Positions 43,536-55,289 of a stretch of 64,000 nucleotides of DNA are shown piece after piece. Below the pieces are notes generated by a model. The model was not told the origin of the DNA. It did no database searches and saw nothing but the letters and a program-made list of their open reading frames with translations. The position numbers were made by a program, and so were the translations under genes. Origin of the DNA: Dolomedes plantarius (lineage: Eukaryota; Arthropoda; Arachnida; Araneae; Dolomedidae); NCBI GenBank assembly GCA_907164885.2, contig OU015490.1:224311054-224375053 (forward strand), read 5' to 3'. The stretch's first letter is position 1; each line of letters begins with the position of its first letter.

Positions 43536-43879
43536 GTTTAGTTCTTCATCTCGGTCTTCTGACATCTTGTTTTAATCTGTAAATTAATGGGTTGGAGGGA
43601 TTGGTAAGAAATTCTTAAGTGTTTCTTTTGTTTTTTTTTTAACTCACGATGAACTACCTACCAAAATTATCAGGTGTAAGGCGTTTAGAGTGTCACATTC
43701 GAGGTTATCTCCACAATTTTGATCATCCTCATCAGATAGGAATTTTCTCCTGATTTCGTATCCCTCTCTTGCGTAGCCGACTTCCCAGCGAGAGGATTTT
43801 CGGACCCCGTAGCTGTTTCCTTAAAATTTCATTGATTTTTGATAATGGTCGGAAGCAAATTAATGAAAGCATAATTTTC

Positions 43880-44030
43880 CAGGTGAACCTTACGGTGCTG
43901 GAGTTCGCAGGTTCAAGTACCTTTTCTATATGAATGTTTGTATTCATCTATATCGACATTAAGCAGTAAGTCCCGGTCAAATTAGTCTTCGAGTACCAAA
44001 AATTGACCTAAGCTCTCTAAACAACCAAAT
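43880..44030 (+). mobile_element. Degenerate tRNA-derived SINE copy, 5' part altered
   Basis: It contains GCAGGTTCAAGTACC (B-box-like), 'ATGAATGTTTGTATTCATC', 'ATTAAGCAGTAAGTCCCGGT' and 'TACCAAAAATTGACC', matching the SINE body. The A-box half is not clear. Target duplications are not evident. Confidence 0.65.
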
Positions 44031-44471
44031 TATCGGAATTTCTTTATTACAGCATTTAACTAGGACATTGATATGACCGATACAATCTTAAAATTACAGT
44101 TAAAAAAAAGATGTATTTTCATAGACACAAAAAGAATATGATTAAAACAAAACTGATTTGTAAAATTGTGTATTTAACTATAAACTTGTGTATGTACGCA
44201 TGTGCAATAGCGTCTAAATAGTGCATTCAATTGAACTCAAATCCAATATGTGTGTTGCGAGAAAATACTAAATTTTTAATTCTGATATTTCAAAAAATTT
44301 GGTTTTCTGCATGAAAACCATGAAAATTGGCAAGTCATAAATTAAGCATAAATATTCATTCATCAACAAAATTTTTTGGCTGCAATATAAATATTATAAA
44401 AATTAATTTTGGATGTTGTTCCAAAATTTTTATTAATTCGCTATTGCACTGCAAATCAATTACCTCCAGTA

Positions 44472-44520
44472 TCTATATATATAAAACGCGTAGGTATGTT
44501 GCAGTACTTCAGTTTAAATA
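44472..44520 (+). mobile_element. Possible Helitron 5' end
   Basis: A|TCTATATATATAAAACGCGT resembles the Helitron starts at 10938, 41702 and 48484. Similarity does not clearly extend further, and piggyBac-like sequence follows. Confidence 0.35.
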
Positions 44521-44544
44521 AACTGACACCCAAATCAAGATGTT

Positions 44545-45750
44545 TGAAATGGGTTGAGACCAATAAGATAATTTCTTTTATTTTTGCCGCTGCGTATCCT
44601 GGAGGGGATAAATCAAAAACTGGAAGAAAGAATGTATTGGTCTAAAATCCCAGCCATAGAGACCCCATACTTTTCGAAAATTATGGCTGAAAAAAGATTC
44701 AGCCTAATTTTGAAATTTGTGCATTTTTCAAACAATTAGCAATATCCTGAAAGTGAAACTAGGGCAAAAAACTGCTTGGCAAAAATTGAAAATTTATCTT
44801 TAATGCTATTGAAAAATTACCAGATGGTTTATATCCTGGAAAGAGATGTTTCCATTGACGAGTCTCTTCTTTTGTTTAAAGGAAAACTTGGCTGGAAACA
44901 ATACATTCCTTCAAAACGTGCAAGATTTGGTGTAAAAATTTTTATACTATGTGAATCATCTTCAGGCTATGTGTCAAATTTCATCATCTATACCGGAAAA
45001 AACACAAAATATCTACCGCAGTCTGAGAAATATGGTGTAGGAATAAAAAGTGTCCTAACTATGTTAGATTCCATGTTAGACAAAGGCTATTGTGTAACTG
45101 TGGACAATTTTTACAACTCCCCAGACCTTGCAGAAATTCTCATTTCAAGGAAAACAGACATCTATGGAACACTTTGAACAAACAGAAGGGATGTACCCGA
45201 CGAAATCAAAAATAAGAAAATGAAAAAGGGTGAGCTGATTGCTTATCAACGGGGGAAAACTTTGATAATGAAGTGGCATGATAAAAGATCTGTTGCCATT
45301 TTAAGCATGATCCATTCCACAGAAATGCAAAATATAACAAAACATGGGAAAACTTATAAAAAACCCGTACCAGTTCTGGATTTAAACCATACAATGGGTG
45401 GTGTGGACAGAATGGATGCATCTATTTCAAATTATGGCAAAATAAGAAAAACGATAACAAAAAATTATGGGATATAAGAAAAACGATGATAACAGAAAAA
45501 ATATTATAAAAAAATTGTCAGGCACCTTTTAGATATTTCCGTTTGGAATTCATTCCTTCTTTACAAAAAAAAAAAAAAAAAATGGAGGGAATCTTAATAA
45601 TCTGAACTTCCGTTTGAAATTAATAGAGAGAATAACGGAAGAAAACATTTCTTCTGAATAAGAAAATATCTCTATCCATTCATGCAAAATTTGTGATGAA
45701 GCTTTGTGCCCCGCTTCCTGTTTTGAAAAATACCATACAAAAGAATAGAA
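44545..45750 (+). pseudogene. Decayed piggyBac (PGBD4-like) transposase
   Basis: The main open segment, 44776-45177, encodes MVYILERDVSIDESLLLFKG with a catalytic aspartate, GWKQYIPSKRARFGVKIFIL, and VTVDNFYNSPDLAEIL with the second. After a stop, 45190-45477 continues HTMGGVDRMDASISNYGKIR with the third. At about 45660-45750 a shifted frame reads CKICDEALCPASCFEKYHTK, the C-terminal cysteine-rich finger that binds piggyBac ends. Thus all catalytic blocks are recognisable in order. Frame breaks occur near 44645-44775, 45178 and 45478, and a long A-run at about 45565. Terminal repeats and TTAA flanks were not located. It is a different piggyBac lineage from 36936. Confidence 0.85.
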
Positions 45751-46100
45751 TGTTTAACATATATTTCTATATTCAAAATAAGTATACGTCTTTGTTTACA
45801 TCACATTTTCACTTAAGATATAAGCAATTGTGTATGATATAGCGATCTATTATCGATCTTCTGTTGTAAAAAATTGTAGCACTTGAAAATATGGTATTAT
45901 GTATTAAGGTTATAACAAGATCATTGCATCTATAATTGTAACATCAGAAAGAACTAACAAATTTTTAGCGATATAATTATTCATTTGTAATATGAAAGAA
46001 AATATACTGTCGTGAAAACATATAGAGTAAATGAGTCGAAACTAAAAGCAAGGGTGAAACCATGTCGCTGTTGACCCTTGCATGATAAAATAGTTGATTA
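45751..46100. other. AT-rich intergenic sequence
   Basis: No features recognised. Confidence 0.4.
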
Positions 46101-46109
46101 CCAGATTAC

Positions 46110-46305
46110 ATGGATTTGAGCCTATTCCCTCAGCCACAAGGATCAACCCCATGCCAGCTGAGAGATTCTGCACTCTTGCCCAATGATCTGGAACTGACGC
46201 TAAGAGTTTGAGCCTGTTTCCTTGACCACAACAATCAACTCCATGCCAGCCGTGAGACTCTGCACCCTTGCACAAGGACCAAGAACTGAGTGGTGACTTC
46301 CAGAC
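46110..46305 (+). repeat. Two-copy tandem duplication of about 97 bases
   Basis: A unit with 'TTTGAGCCT', 'CAACCCCATGCCAGC' and 'CTCTTGCCCAATG' occurs at about 46110 and, diverged, at about 46207 (CAACTCCATGCCAGC). It lies in a more GC-rich block. A 123-codon minus frame crosses it (46042-46413), but shows no motif and simply reflects the duplication. Confidence 0.65.
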
Positions 46306-46419
46306 TGTGTTTACTGATATTCTACGTGGACTGCCAATTATGACACAACGGATTATTATCCTCATACCTGTGTGTGTTAATGAGTCTGAGGACTGAAACT
46401 CATTTGTATACATGTGGTG

Positions 46420-47640
46420 TCATCGATGTCAGCCAAGGTAGGCGCATTTGCTTCAGAGTATTTTATATTAATGAAGTCATTTAGGGAAGTCATTTGGAAC
46501 TCTAATTTTGGCATTGGTAGTAACAAAGTTATGATGAGGAATTTTATTACTGCTGGAATTGATTATCAATGATGTGTGTATCTATTAGCAAATATTTATT
46601 GTTGAAATTAATTGTGATAATTTAGGTTAACATTGGTGAATATCTAGAAAAATTGCATTGAATGATTAACTTGAAGGAAATTTAGAATAGGATTAAATAA
46701 TTTGAAGAAAGTTTAATGAATTCTTTTTTTTTTTGAAAGTGTTATTGTATATAAAATGTATAGTAGTGTAAATAAACCATATATATATTCAAGCATAACC
46801 TTTGAGCAGTCATTTTGGGTACTGTGTGTCACTTTTTGTACTAACCTTGAGATCATGCCAAAAATGGAATATTATGTTCTAATCTTAATTCTAAAATTTA
46901 ATATTATCTAATTTTGGGTTGTTAAAATAATTCTTTTTTCCAAAATTTCATTACATATACAAAAAAATAAGTAATTCTGTATGTGAACTGCAATATTCTT
47001 TTATCGTTTTGTGTGAGTGTAATTCATTTAACAATGAAATATAAAATTCATAGGATAAAACAATGTGATTGTAACATGACACATTTAAATAATTTGTGTA
47101 TTATTATGTTTTAATTATATAAAATTTACACTTATAATATCTTTTAACCACTTGCAGTGTTTCAGAATGTGTAAATATTTTTACGACTGTTAAAATGTAT
47201 CTTCTGTGTAACAAAATGGTAATTATTGAAATTTAAAATTTTGGTTCCTGAAATCAATGAGGTAATAAAATTAGTATACCACCTCAATATGATTGATTTT
47301 CTTTTTGTTTAGAATGGGTTAAGAATTAAGTTTGTATGGCGTTGCGCACAAAATATAAATATCTTGAAGTAGGAGATGATTATTATCAGGCATTCGCATA
47401 TCATGGAAATGTTATGGGAAAACGTGTGAAAAATATTATGCTAGTGAGATGAAATATTTAATGGAATTCTCTAGAATTTTTTATTAACTTAAAATTATAA
47501 AAGATGGTTTAAAATCTGAAATATTTAATGTTTAATTTATATTTTCGAATGCTTTGTTTTGAAAATCTGTTTGGAAGAAATTGAATATAATATTTTTGCC
47601 AAATTTTCATAGCATTTTAACGTTATCATCAGCCGATACT
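46420..47640. other. AT-rich intergenic sequence
   Basis: A TATATAAAATG followed by AATAAA at about 46774 could belong to an old LTR or a transcript end, but no LTR termini were found. Nothing else recognised. Confidence 0.4.
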
Positions 47641-48269
47641 GATGAGTCACTGAGGAGTCTTTCCCAGGAACGGAAATCTCTTATACATGTACCTCAGAAG
47701 CTGTCCCCCTTTTCCTCTGGTCTAGCCTAGGGCTAGAGCGGGTGGAATAAGCCACACACACACACACACACCCATACTGTTTCCTAGAAAATTTTCGCTT
47801 TCTCGCTGGGGGGAACAAATTTGGGGACACTAGCGGAGTGGAAAATGTTATTACTGTGGAGGGTTGCGGTGACAAGCAAAAGATACTTCTGAAAAGGGGG
47901 AAAGAAGTACTTTGCAGTGAAAACAAACTTTTTTCCAGGGAATCGGGCCGCTTGAAGGGTAGAACTATGCAAGTTTCAGAAGCCAGGATAGGTGAATTAG
48001 AGTTTCGAATTGAGCCGGTGAAAGGGTTAAGCACACAACAATATTCAGTTGACGCGTTTCGGTCGGAACCGATAGCTTTTTACATATGAACACAAAGTAC
48101 ATAGGTACCGAGAATTTTGAGAAACTTAATTCTTGAGGGCACCATCTACTAACCATTTTTAACGACTTTTCTAAGCAATTATGCATATCTAGGCGAGTTA
48201 CTAGTTTGCACCAGGTTCGCTGGATGCCGTGTCTATCAATAATGAATTGAAAATGGATATAAATTTTTG
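47641..48269. other. Moderately GC-rich block, no gene recognised
   Basis: It holds a (CA)n microsatellite at 47752-47771. An 83-codon plus frame at 47838-48089 and overlapping minus frames have no recognised motif. They may be remnants of a mobile element ending at 48325. Confidence 0.4.
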
Positions 48270-48325
48270 AAATGTTTGTAATATTCCGCGGCGCGCACCT
48301 GGGCGCAAATTTTTCGGAACCACTG
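48270..48325. mobile_element. Terminal fragment of a hAT-type element
   Basis: Reversed, it begins CAGTGGTTCCGAAAAATTTG and is followed by a very GC-rich sub-terminal block (GCGCGCCGCGG). This matches hAT termini in style. The left end was not found. Confidence 0.45.
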
Positions 48326-48483
48326 TTATAGGTAACAAACCCAAGTTTGGAGTCAAAGGTTCAAGTAGAAGGAAGCAATATCAATGTAATATAATTTTGA
48401 CTTTATAAACTTGATTTGAAGCATAAAATTTTAAAGTACAATTTATTTGGAAATCGCAGTAAAAGTCAGGCTATTTCTCACAA

Positions 48484-49188
48484 TCTATATATATAAAACA
48501 GTTCCGTAACTGACTCACTCATTCATTCATTCACTGACTGACTGACATACAACGCACAGACCAAACCGCTGGACCTAAAGGGCTGAAATTTTGCATGGCG
48601 ATTCTTCTAATAGTACCGGGGTGCACTAAGAAAGATTTTTCAAAAATTCTTCTTAGAATTATTTTAATTAAATTTTTAAGCTGTTTTTTAAACTTTTTTT
48701 ACGTTTGCATTTAAAATAATACATTGAGGGTTATAAAATTTATATCACAAGAAAGATCATAAAAATTCCTTCAAAATGAAATTTTTTTCGAATTTTTACC
48801 TCCATTTCCTGATTTTTGGTGAATTTTTAAAGATTATTTTTTAGAATTTAATTTATTAAATGCTGATCACGTGATTTCTTTTTTTGGTACTTTCAATAAA
48901 TTTATCGTCACATGCGTAACAACTAAATAGACAAAAAAAATATTTTTTTCTCTTTCTAATACAGCAGACGATTGGATATTATCCAAAATAATGCATATCC
49001 CTTACGATTTTTTTATAAATATATATATATATATATATATCGATAGATATATATTTTACATCAATTGTATACATTGATCATCGCATTTATTATAATTATA
49101 TATATTTATTTTTTGGCATAAATTGCATACGTTGACCGTTGTATTTAATTTGAATGTACTCCGTAGCGAAGCGCGGGTTCTCAGCTAG
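48484..49188 (+). mobile_element. Non-autonomous Helitron
   Basis: It starts TCTATATATATAAAACAGTT after A and ends with a GC-rich partial hairpin (CCGTAGCGAAGCGCGGG), TTCTCAG and CTAG (49185-49188) before T. Its 5' half matches the element at 41702. An (AT)n run lies at 49017-49041. No coding. Confidence 0.85.
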
Positions 49189-50037
49189 TATTTATATATA
49201 CATGTATGTAAAAGAAGCGGAAATGTTACAAACGATTTCGGGAGAAAACACTGGTAAACACTGGTTACCGCGAGTATTTTGTCATGAAATGTAGGTAATG
49301 TTTCAAGAAAAATATACAGTAAGATTATTACAAGTGATCAAAGGGAATTTACCTGGAATACATGCATTAGGTGCTTCTGCCATGATGTAATAGAGTAAAT
49401 TAATTTTGATCTACTGTAAACAGATTTACACATGTGGACAACACTACAGTGAAAGACCAGGAGTGAAACCGCAGAATATAATTATCATTGCTATTATTTC
49501 TTTTTTTGTAGCACGTTTGAAATTATCATTACAGACATTAAAATGAAAATTCTAAAAGACACCAATGAAGAGTACTACACACTTAAAATACAATGAATAT
49601 ATATATATATATTGCTTAATATGACGGATGTGGTTGGACGGAGATTTTATTAATGGAGAGATTTAGCATGTAACTTTAACTTCAACTTGTACAAATAATA
49701 ATAAACAAACACGTCAGAAGCAAAGGATATTTTTAATTTACGTGTATAATGTGACATATAATTGTTTTGTTAAATGACACATTGGTAAATTAGCAAAAAA
49801 TTTAAAAAATGAAGATACGAAATTATTTTTAAATCGTTATTTTCAGCGGAAGGAAATATGATAACATTATTTCATTACTGCAGTTGTTATTACACTCATA
49901 ATATTTACATTAAATCCTTCAATAAACATTTTACTTACATTAACAAAGAGCAGTTTTTTTATGATTACGACGAGGTAAATACGTCGAGTGATTTAGTTTA
50001 TTGGTGACTAGTAACAAAACTACTGAGCTCTGATATA
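49189..50037. other. AT-rich intergenic sequence
   Basis: No gene or element recognised between the Helitron and the second double element. Confidence 0.45.
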
Positions 50038-50306
50038 CAGTGGCTCCCAAAAGTGTTCCTACATTTAGGATTTTCAATGAAATGGGGTTCTATCCATTAA
50101 TTAAAATGAATATTTCGGAATGGGTATTTAATAATAAGATCTATAATCTATTTTGAACAAAACTACAAGAAATATTTTAAAACACAGTAAAACTTTATTA
50201 TTAAGAAACCAATAATCAAAAAGTAACAAAAACTTTATCTCACATAAGTCATCGTATACTTGTAAAAAATCTCTACATATTAGTAAATATTCTAATTTTC
50301 GTTAAA

Positions 50307-51329
50307 TTAATATTTACTAGGATATCCTTTAGCATCCACAACAGCTTTTAAACGTCTGGGAATAGATTGCACTAGTTCTTTTGTAATTTCTGCATCAATG
50401 TTCATCCATTCTTCCATCATAATAGTTTTTAGTTCGCTTTTCGTGTGAATGTCGTGTTTTCGTACTTGAACCTCCAGTTCTCTCCCAATATGTTCTATTG
50501 GGTTTAAATCTGGTGATTGAAGTGGTGTTTTCAAAACTTGTAGACAGTTATAGACACACCAGAGGCGAACGTTGAGAGCCATGTGCTTAGGATTCTTATC
50601 TTGATAAAACACAAAGTTGTTTCCCATACACAAATTTAGGGCTGATAATTTTAAATTGTCTCCTAAAATATTTATATAAACAGCATGATTCATTATGCCA
50701 TCAATAAATACCAAATTACCTAGTCCTGATTCTGATTTGCATACCCCACAAAGACACTTCCACTGTCATGCTTAACTGTTCCTACTAAGTTTTTCCGATT
50801 AAGTGCCTTGTTTTTTTTTCTCCATATAATTATAGGCCCATCAGAATCAAAAATGTTAAACTTGCTTTCATCGGCAAATAAAACATTATTCCAATACGTT
50901 TGGGGCTTATTTATCATAGATAGTGCAAAGGAAAGCCTAAGCTTTCTGTTTTTCTCACTCAAAAAATATTTTCTACACAATGCCCATGTAATCCAGCTGT
51001 TCTGAGAACTCGTCGAACAGTTTTAGGTGAAATTGAAGTAGAAAATGTTTCATTAAATTCTGCAGAAACTTTAATAGCACTCAAACGTGGATTTTTCACA
51101 AATTTTCTAATTATAAATCTTTGATCACGTGTTGTTAACTTTGCCGGATGACCTTTTCTTACCTTGTTTTTGATCTGATTTTCTTCTTTAAAGCATTTTA
51201 TCACATACTGCAGACTAGAATGGGATAAATTAAGTAATTTAGCAATATTCCGAACTGATTTACCACTACTATGATGAAAAATAATCAATATTCGAATGCT
51301 GTTTGTTGTTTCTTTCGACTACGAGCCAT
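50307..51329 (-). pseudogene. Tc1-like transposase, minus arm of copy 2
   Basis: From the start at 51329 the frame is lost within the first 10 codons by a one-base deletion (TTTCGACT where the sister copy has TTTACGACT). It then reads IIFHHSSGKSVRNIAKLLNL to the end of the helix-turn-helix region at about 50959. After a shift it reads LFADESKFNIFDSDGPIIIW, with the first catalytic D intact. A second shift near 50720 precedes NNFVFYQDKNPKHMAL (second D) and SPDLNPIEHIGRELE (E). It ends KGYPSKY at 50307. I count about 34 residues between D and E, as in DD34E. It is inactive through at least three frame breaks. Confidence 0.86.
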
Positions 51330-51855
51330 TTTTAAATAAATAGAATATTATAGAGTAGGCAAGCAAAAATTAAAGCCAAGCGATATTTTAAATGCCATCA
51401 CAATTCATAAATAAAAATAAAAGTGCCAGACGATAATTTTAATTATGAATTTATCCAAAAATATTTCAGTGTATGATGACTTTTGTGAGGTACAGTTTTT
51501 GTTACTTTTTGATTATTGGTTTCTTAAAAATAAAGTTTTACTATGTTTTTAAAATATTTCATGTAGTTTTGTTAATATATTATAGATTAAGAATAGATTA
51601 TAGATAAGAATAAATTATAGAGATAGAATATTTTGAATATATATTAAAACTTTATTTTTAAGAAACCAGTAATCAAAAAGTAACAAAAACTTTATCTGTC
51701 AAAAGTCATCGTACACTGAAATATTTTCGGATAAATTCATAATTAAAATTATAGTCTGGCACTTTATTGTTATTTTTGAATTATGGTGGCATTTAAAATA
51801 TCGCCTGGCTTAATTTTTGCTTGCCTACTCTGTAATATTCTATTTATCATTTAAA

Positions 51856-52884
51856 ATGGCTCATAGTCGTAAAGAAACAACAAACAGCATTTGAAAATTG
51901 GTTGTATTTCATTATAGTAGTGGTAAATCAGTTCAGAATATTGCTAAATTACTTAATTTATCCCATTCTACTGTGCAGTATCTGATAAAATGCTTTAAAG
52001 AAGAAAATCGGATCGAAAACAAGGTAAGAAAAGATCGTCCGGCAAAGTTAACGAAACGTGATCAAAGATTTATAATTAGAAAATTTGTGAGAAATCCACG
52101 TTTGAGTGCTGTAAAAGTTTCTGCAGAATTTAATGAAACATTTTCTACTTCAATTTCACCTGAAACTGTTCGACGAGTTCTCAGAGCAGCTGGATTACAT
52201 GGGCGTTCTACCTGTAGAAAATTTTTTGTTAGTGAGAAAAACAGAAAGCTTAGGCTTTCCTTCGCACTATCAATGATAAATATGCTCCAAACCTATTGGA
52301 ATAATGTCTTATTTGCTGATGAAAGCAAGTTTAACTTTTATGGTTTTGATTGGCGTATAATTGTATGGAGAAGAAAAAATGAGGAACTTAATCCCAAGAA
52401 CTTAGTAGGAAAAGTTAAGCATGGCGGTGGAGGTGTCCTTGTGTGGGGTGCATGTCAGCATCAGGGCTAGGTAATTTGGTATTTATTGATGGCATAATGA
52501 ATCATGCTGTTTATATAAATATTTTAAGAGACAATTTAAAATTATCAGCCCAAAATTTGGGTATTGGAAACAACTTTGTGTTTTATCAAGATAACAATCC
52601 TAAGCACACAGCTCTTAATGCTCGACTCTGATGTCTTTATAATTGTTCACAAGTTTTGAAAACACCACCTCAATCACCAGATTTAAACCCAATAGAACAT
52701 ATTTGGTAGAGAACTGGACGTTCGAGTATGAAAACACGACATTCGCACGAAAAGCGAACTAAAAACAATTATGATGGAAGAATGGATAAACATTGATGCA
52801 GAAATTACAAAAGAACTAGTGCAATCTATTCCCAGATTTTTAAAAGCTGTTGTGGATGCTAAAGGATATCCTACTAAGTATTAA
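51856..52884 (+). pseudogene. Tc1-like transposase, plus arm of copy 2
   Basis: The start MAHSRKETTNSI is followed by a TGA at codon 13. The frame then continues open for 190 codons (51898-52470), with both helix-turn-helix blocks and LFADESKFNFYGFDWRIIVW. A frameshift at about 52455 precedes GLGNLVFIDGIMNHAVYINI and VFYQDNNPKHTAL. A TGA near 52629 and another frame change near 52705 interrupt the third block SPDLNPIEHIW. The end is KGYPTKY. This is the least damaged of the four arms, but still has two stops and two frame changes. Confidence 0.86.
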
Positions 52885-53157
52885 TTTAATGAAACATTAG
52901 AATATTTACTAATATGTAGAGATTTTTTACAAGTGCACAATGACTTTTGTGAGATAAAGTTTTTGTTACTTTTTGATTATCGGTTTCTTAATAATTAAGT
53001 TTTACTATGTTTTTAAAATATTTCAAGTAGTTTTGTTAAGAATAGATTATAGATCTTACTATTAAATACCCATTCTGAAATATTCATTTTAATTAATGGA
53101 TAGACCCCTATTTCATTGAAAATTGTAATTGTACGAACACTTTTGGGAGCCACTGTA

Positions 53158-53765
53158 TATATATATGTATGTATGTATGTATCGATGTATGGATATATAT
53201 GTAGGGTTGTTAAATGTTGAATGATTTTAAAGTGAACTTTAAAAGGAAAAAAAAAAAAAAGAGAATAAAAAGGAGATGGTGTATGGAAGTATGAATATCT
53301 TCAATACATGCATATTTTGCTTTCATTTTAGAAGATCAGTGCATTTGCTTTCACTGATGGCTGTAAAAATATTTTTTTTAAATAAAATAATTTTTGCTTC
53401 CTGTTATTAAGAAATAAACACAAAAAATACTTGTTACCTTCCTTACTGGTAGATATAAAATATGTTTCTATAAAGGTTAATTTCCATTAAGAGCACTTAG
53501 TGTTGTCAACACCGCTTATATAAAAAATATTACCACCACTCTGTAAGTTATGCTTAAGTTGGTTGGGAACAATGGATGCCCTTCAAAACTGAGTTTCCAT
53601 AGGTAATAATTGAGATTAATATTTTTTATTGCCAAAAGTGAACTTTGTAGTGTAAAAAAAAGATTGGACAAAAGTATCTAAGGAAAAGAGAGGAATAAAA
53701 GAGATCAGAATAAAAAAAAGAGAGTGTAAACAAAAAGAATGGGACAAAAAAGACTATATGTTCCC
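53158..53765. other. AT-rich sequence with low-complexity tracts
   Basis: A-rich runs and imperfect microsatellites; no gene recognised. Part of the first exon of the downstream OGFOD2-like gene could lie in this stretch, but I found no matching coding. Confidence 0.4.
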
Positions 53766-53769
53766 TTTG

Positions 53770-53789
53770 AAAGGGATATTCTGGCAGGC

Positions 53790-53833
<44 letters not shown>

Positions 53834-54340
53834 ATTTAGGTGGTTATCAATAGTATGGACACCTATTAATATTAGGGGTGCTTATGATTATGCTTTGTAT
53901 TCATTATAAAACAAGTCTGGCCACCAGTTTTTTTTAAATCAGAGAATGAACAAAAAGATCAGGTAAAAAAAAAGGGGGGGGGGGCATATTCTGTTTGGAA
54001 GAAGTATTCTGGCAACCCTATATATTTATATATATATGTGTGTATTCAGGAGGTTATCGAAATAATGGGTCAGGCGATGGCTGAATGGCTAGGGTGCTGG
54101 CATTCAGTACCAGAGTCTGTATGTTTGAGTTCCATTATTGGCATAGATGCTTGTAGCTGTTTGGAATTGGCTTCCAGCAGTTGGTCCTGGTCTAATTAGC
54201 CCTTGTGTAGCAAAAAATTACCATAGTGTTTGCATCGAACCAACCAACTAAAACAATGGATACACATATCAGTATTAGTGGTGTTTAAGATTGTGCTTCA
54301 TATTCATTAAAATACAAGCCTGGCCACCAGTATTTTTTAT
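53770..54340 (+). repeat. Diverged tandem duplication, second copy split by a SINE
   Basis: Copy one (53770-53945) contains 'TATTCTGGCAGGCATATATA', 'GGTGGTTATC', 'GATTATGCTTTGTATTCATT' and 'CTGGCCACCAGT'. The second (54005-54340) contains the same landmarks in the same order, with the SINE at 54069-54250 inserted. The two are diverged by substitutions and microsatellite length. Confidence 0.75.
54069..54250 (+). mobile_element. tRNA-derived SINE with target duplication
   Basis: A box GATGGCTGAATGG and degenerate B box GTTTGAGTTCC, followed by the body 'TTGGAATTGGCTTCCAGCAG' and 'CTAATTAGCCCTTGTGTAGC'. The flanks AAATAATGG and AAACAATGG (54060-54068 and 54251-54259) form a 9-base duplication with one mismatch. 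The first copy of the surrounding duplication lacks the SINE, giving an empty-site comparison. Confidence 0.9.
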
Positions 54341-55289
54341 AAAATAATTAGTGTACATATTGTTATACTGTCACAACAATATCAGTATGGCAGTAATAAA
54401 GCTGTGGGCATAGTGCATTTTTACTTTTCTAATTACTTTTTTGAACTGATAAAATTGAATGAAAGATATTAATGGAATATATATTTTTTTACTGTAAGGA
54501 TTTTTGTCTACATAATTTTACTGTTACTTTTGATTTTTGAATAGGGCCTTTCGGAATTTTTATGAAACAAATATATAACAAACAGGCTCAATAGTTTTTA
54601 CTTTGTATTTTTCATTTGAGTGTTTTGATATTAATTGTAGTAAACTAGTAGAAATAAGTGGTACAAATTAGAGTCAAGGAGTGAGTATTAGGCTGGTTGA
54701 TATTGTAATAGTTTTTTGGGGATGTAAGTATAGCTCACTTTCATGGAATAAATTATATGGCTTACCTATCATTTTGTAGATTCTATTATTTTTCATAGAA
54801 CCATTTCTTAGAAATTAGTCATTATTCTGTTGACCTAAAAAAAAGTTGTTTTTTTTGGGAGGAGGGGTAGCAAACAAAAAGATAGTTATGTTTTTTTTCG
54901 TATTTTCTTATATATTATTCTGTAGGCAAATGTAACAAAAGTTGATAAATTGGCAGTTTTCATTACTATAACATGAAATTTTTTTCTCCTGTAGAAATCC
55001 ATTGCTTGGTGTCAAAGTTTCTCTTTCTATTTTATATATAACCTGAAACAGATGATGTAAAGTACAAGAAATTGAAATTTTTTACTATGAATTTAAATAA
55101 TTACAAATACAAATATTTGTTACAATCGAGACCAATTTGGAAATTTTATGTATCTTATTTTTTCAAAGTAATATATTAACTGTAAGAAAGTAGTGTTAAA
55201 ATTATTTTTTGCCTATCAAGGATTTTTGATTTAATTATTTTGTAAATTTTCTTACTATATATTTCCTTGAGTTTTTCCTTTATTTTCAG
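54341..55289. other. Region upstream of the first recognised OGFOD2 exon
   Basis: This is AT-rich and presumably intronic, because the exon at 55290 begins with an acceptor. I see no coding matching the expected cysteine-rich N-terminus of OGFOD2. Confidence 0.4.

Larger units (their letters stand above)
50038..53155. mobile_element. Head-to-head double Tc1-like element, copy 2
   Basis: The outer ends CAGTGGCTCCCAAAAGTGTT (left) and the same reversed (right) are each next to TA (50036-50037 and 53156-53157). The length is 3118 bases. A minus transposase (50307-51329) and a plus transposase (51856-52884) point away from a centre at about 51560-51650. That centre reads, reversed, ATTCAAAATATTCTATCTCT, the same as copy 1. 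No insertion interrupts this copy. Confidence 0.9.

Noticed and set aside
46042..46413. 123-codon minus open frame
   Set aside because: It spans a tandem DNA duplication, which explains its internal repeats; no domain is recognised.
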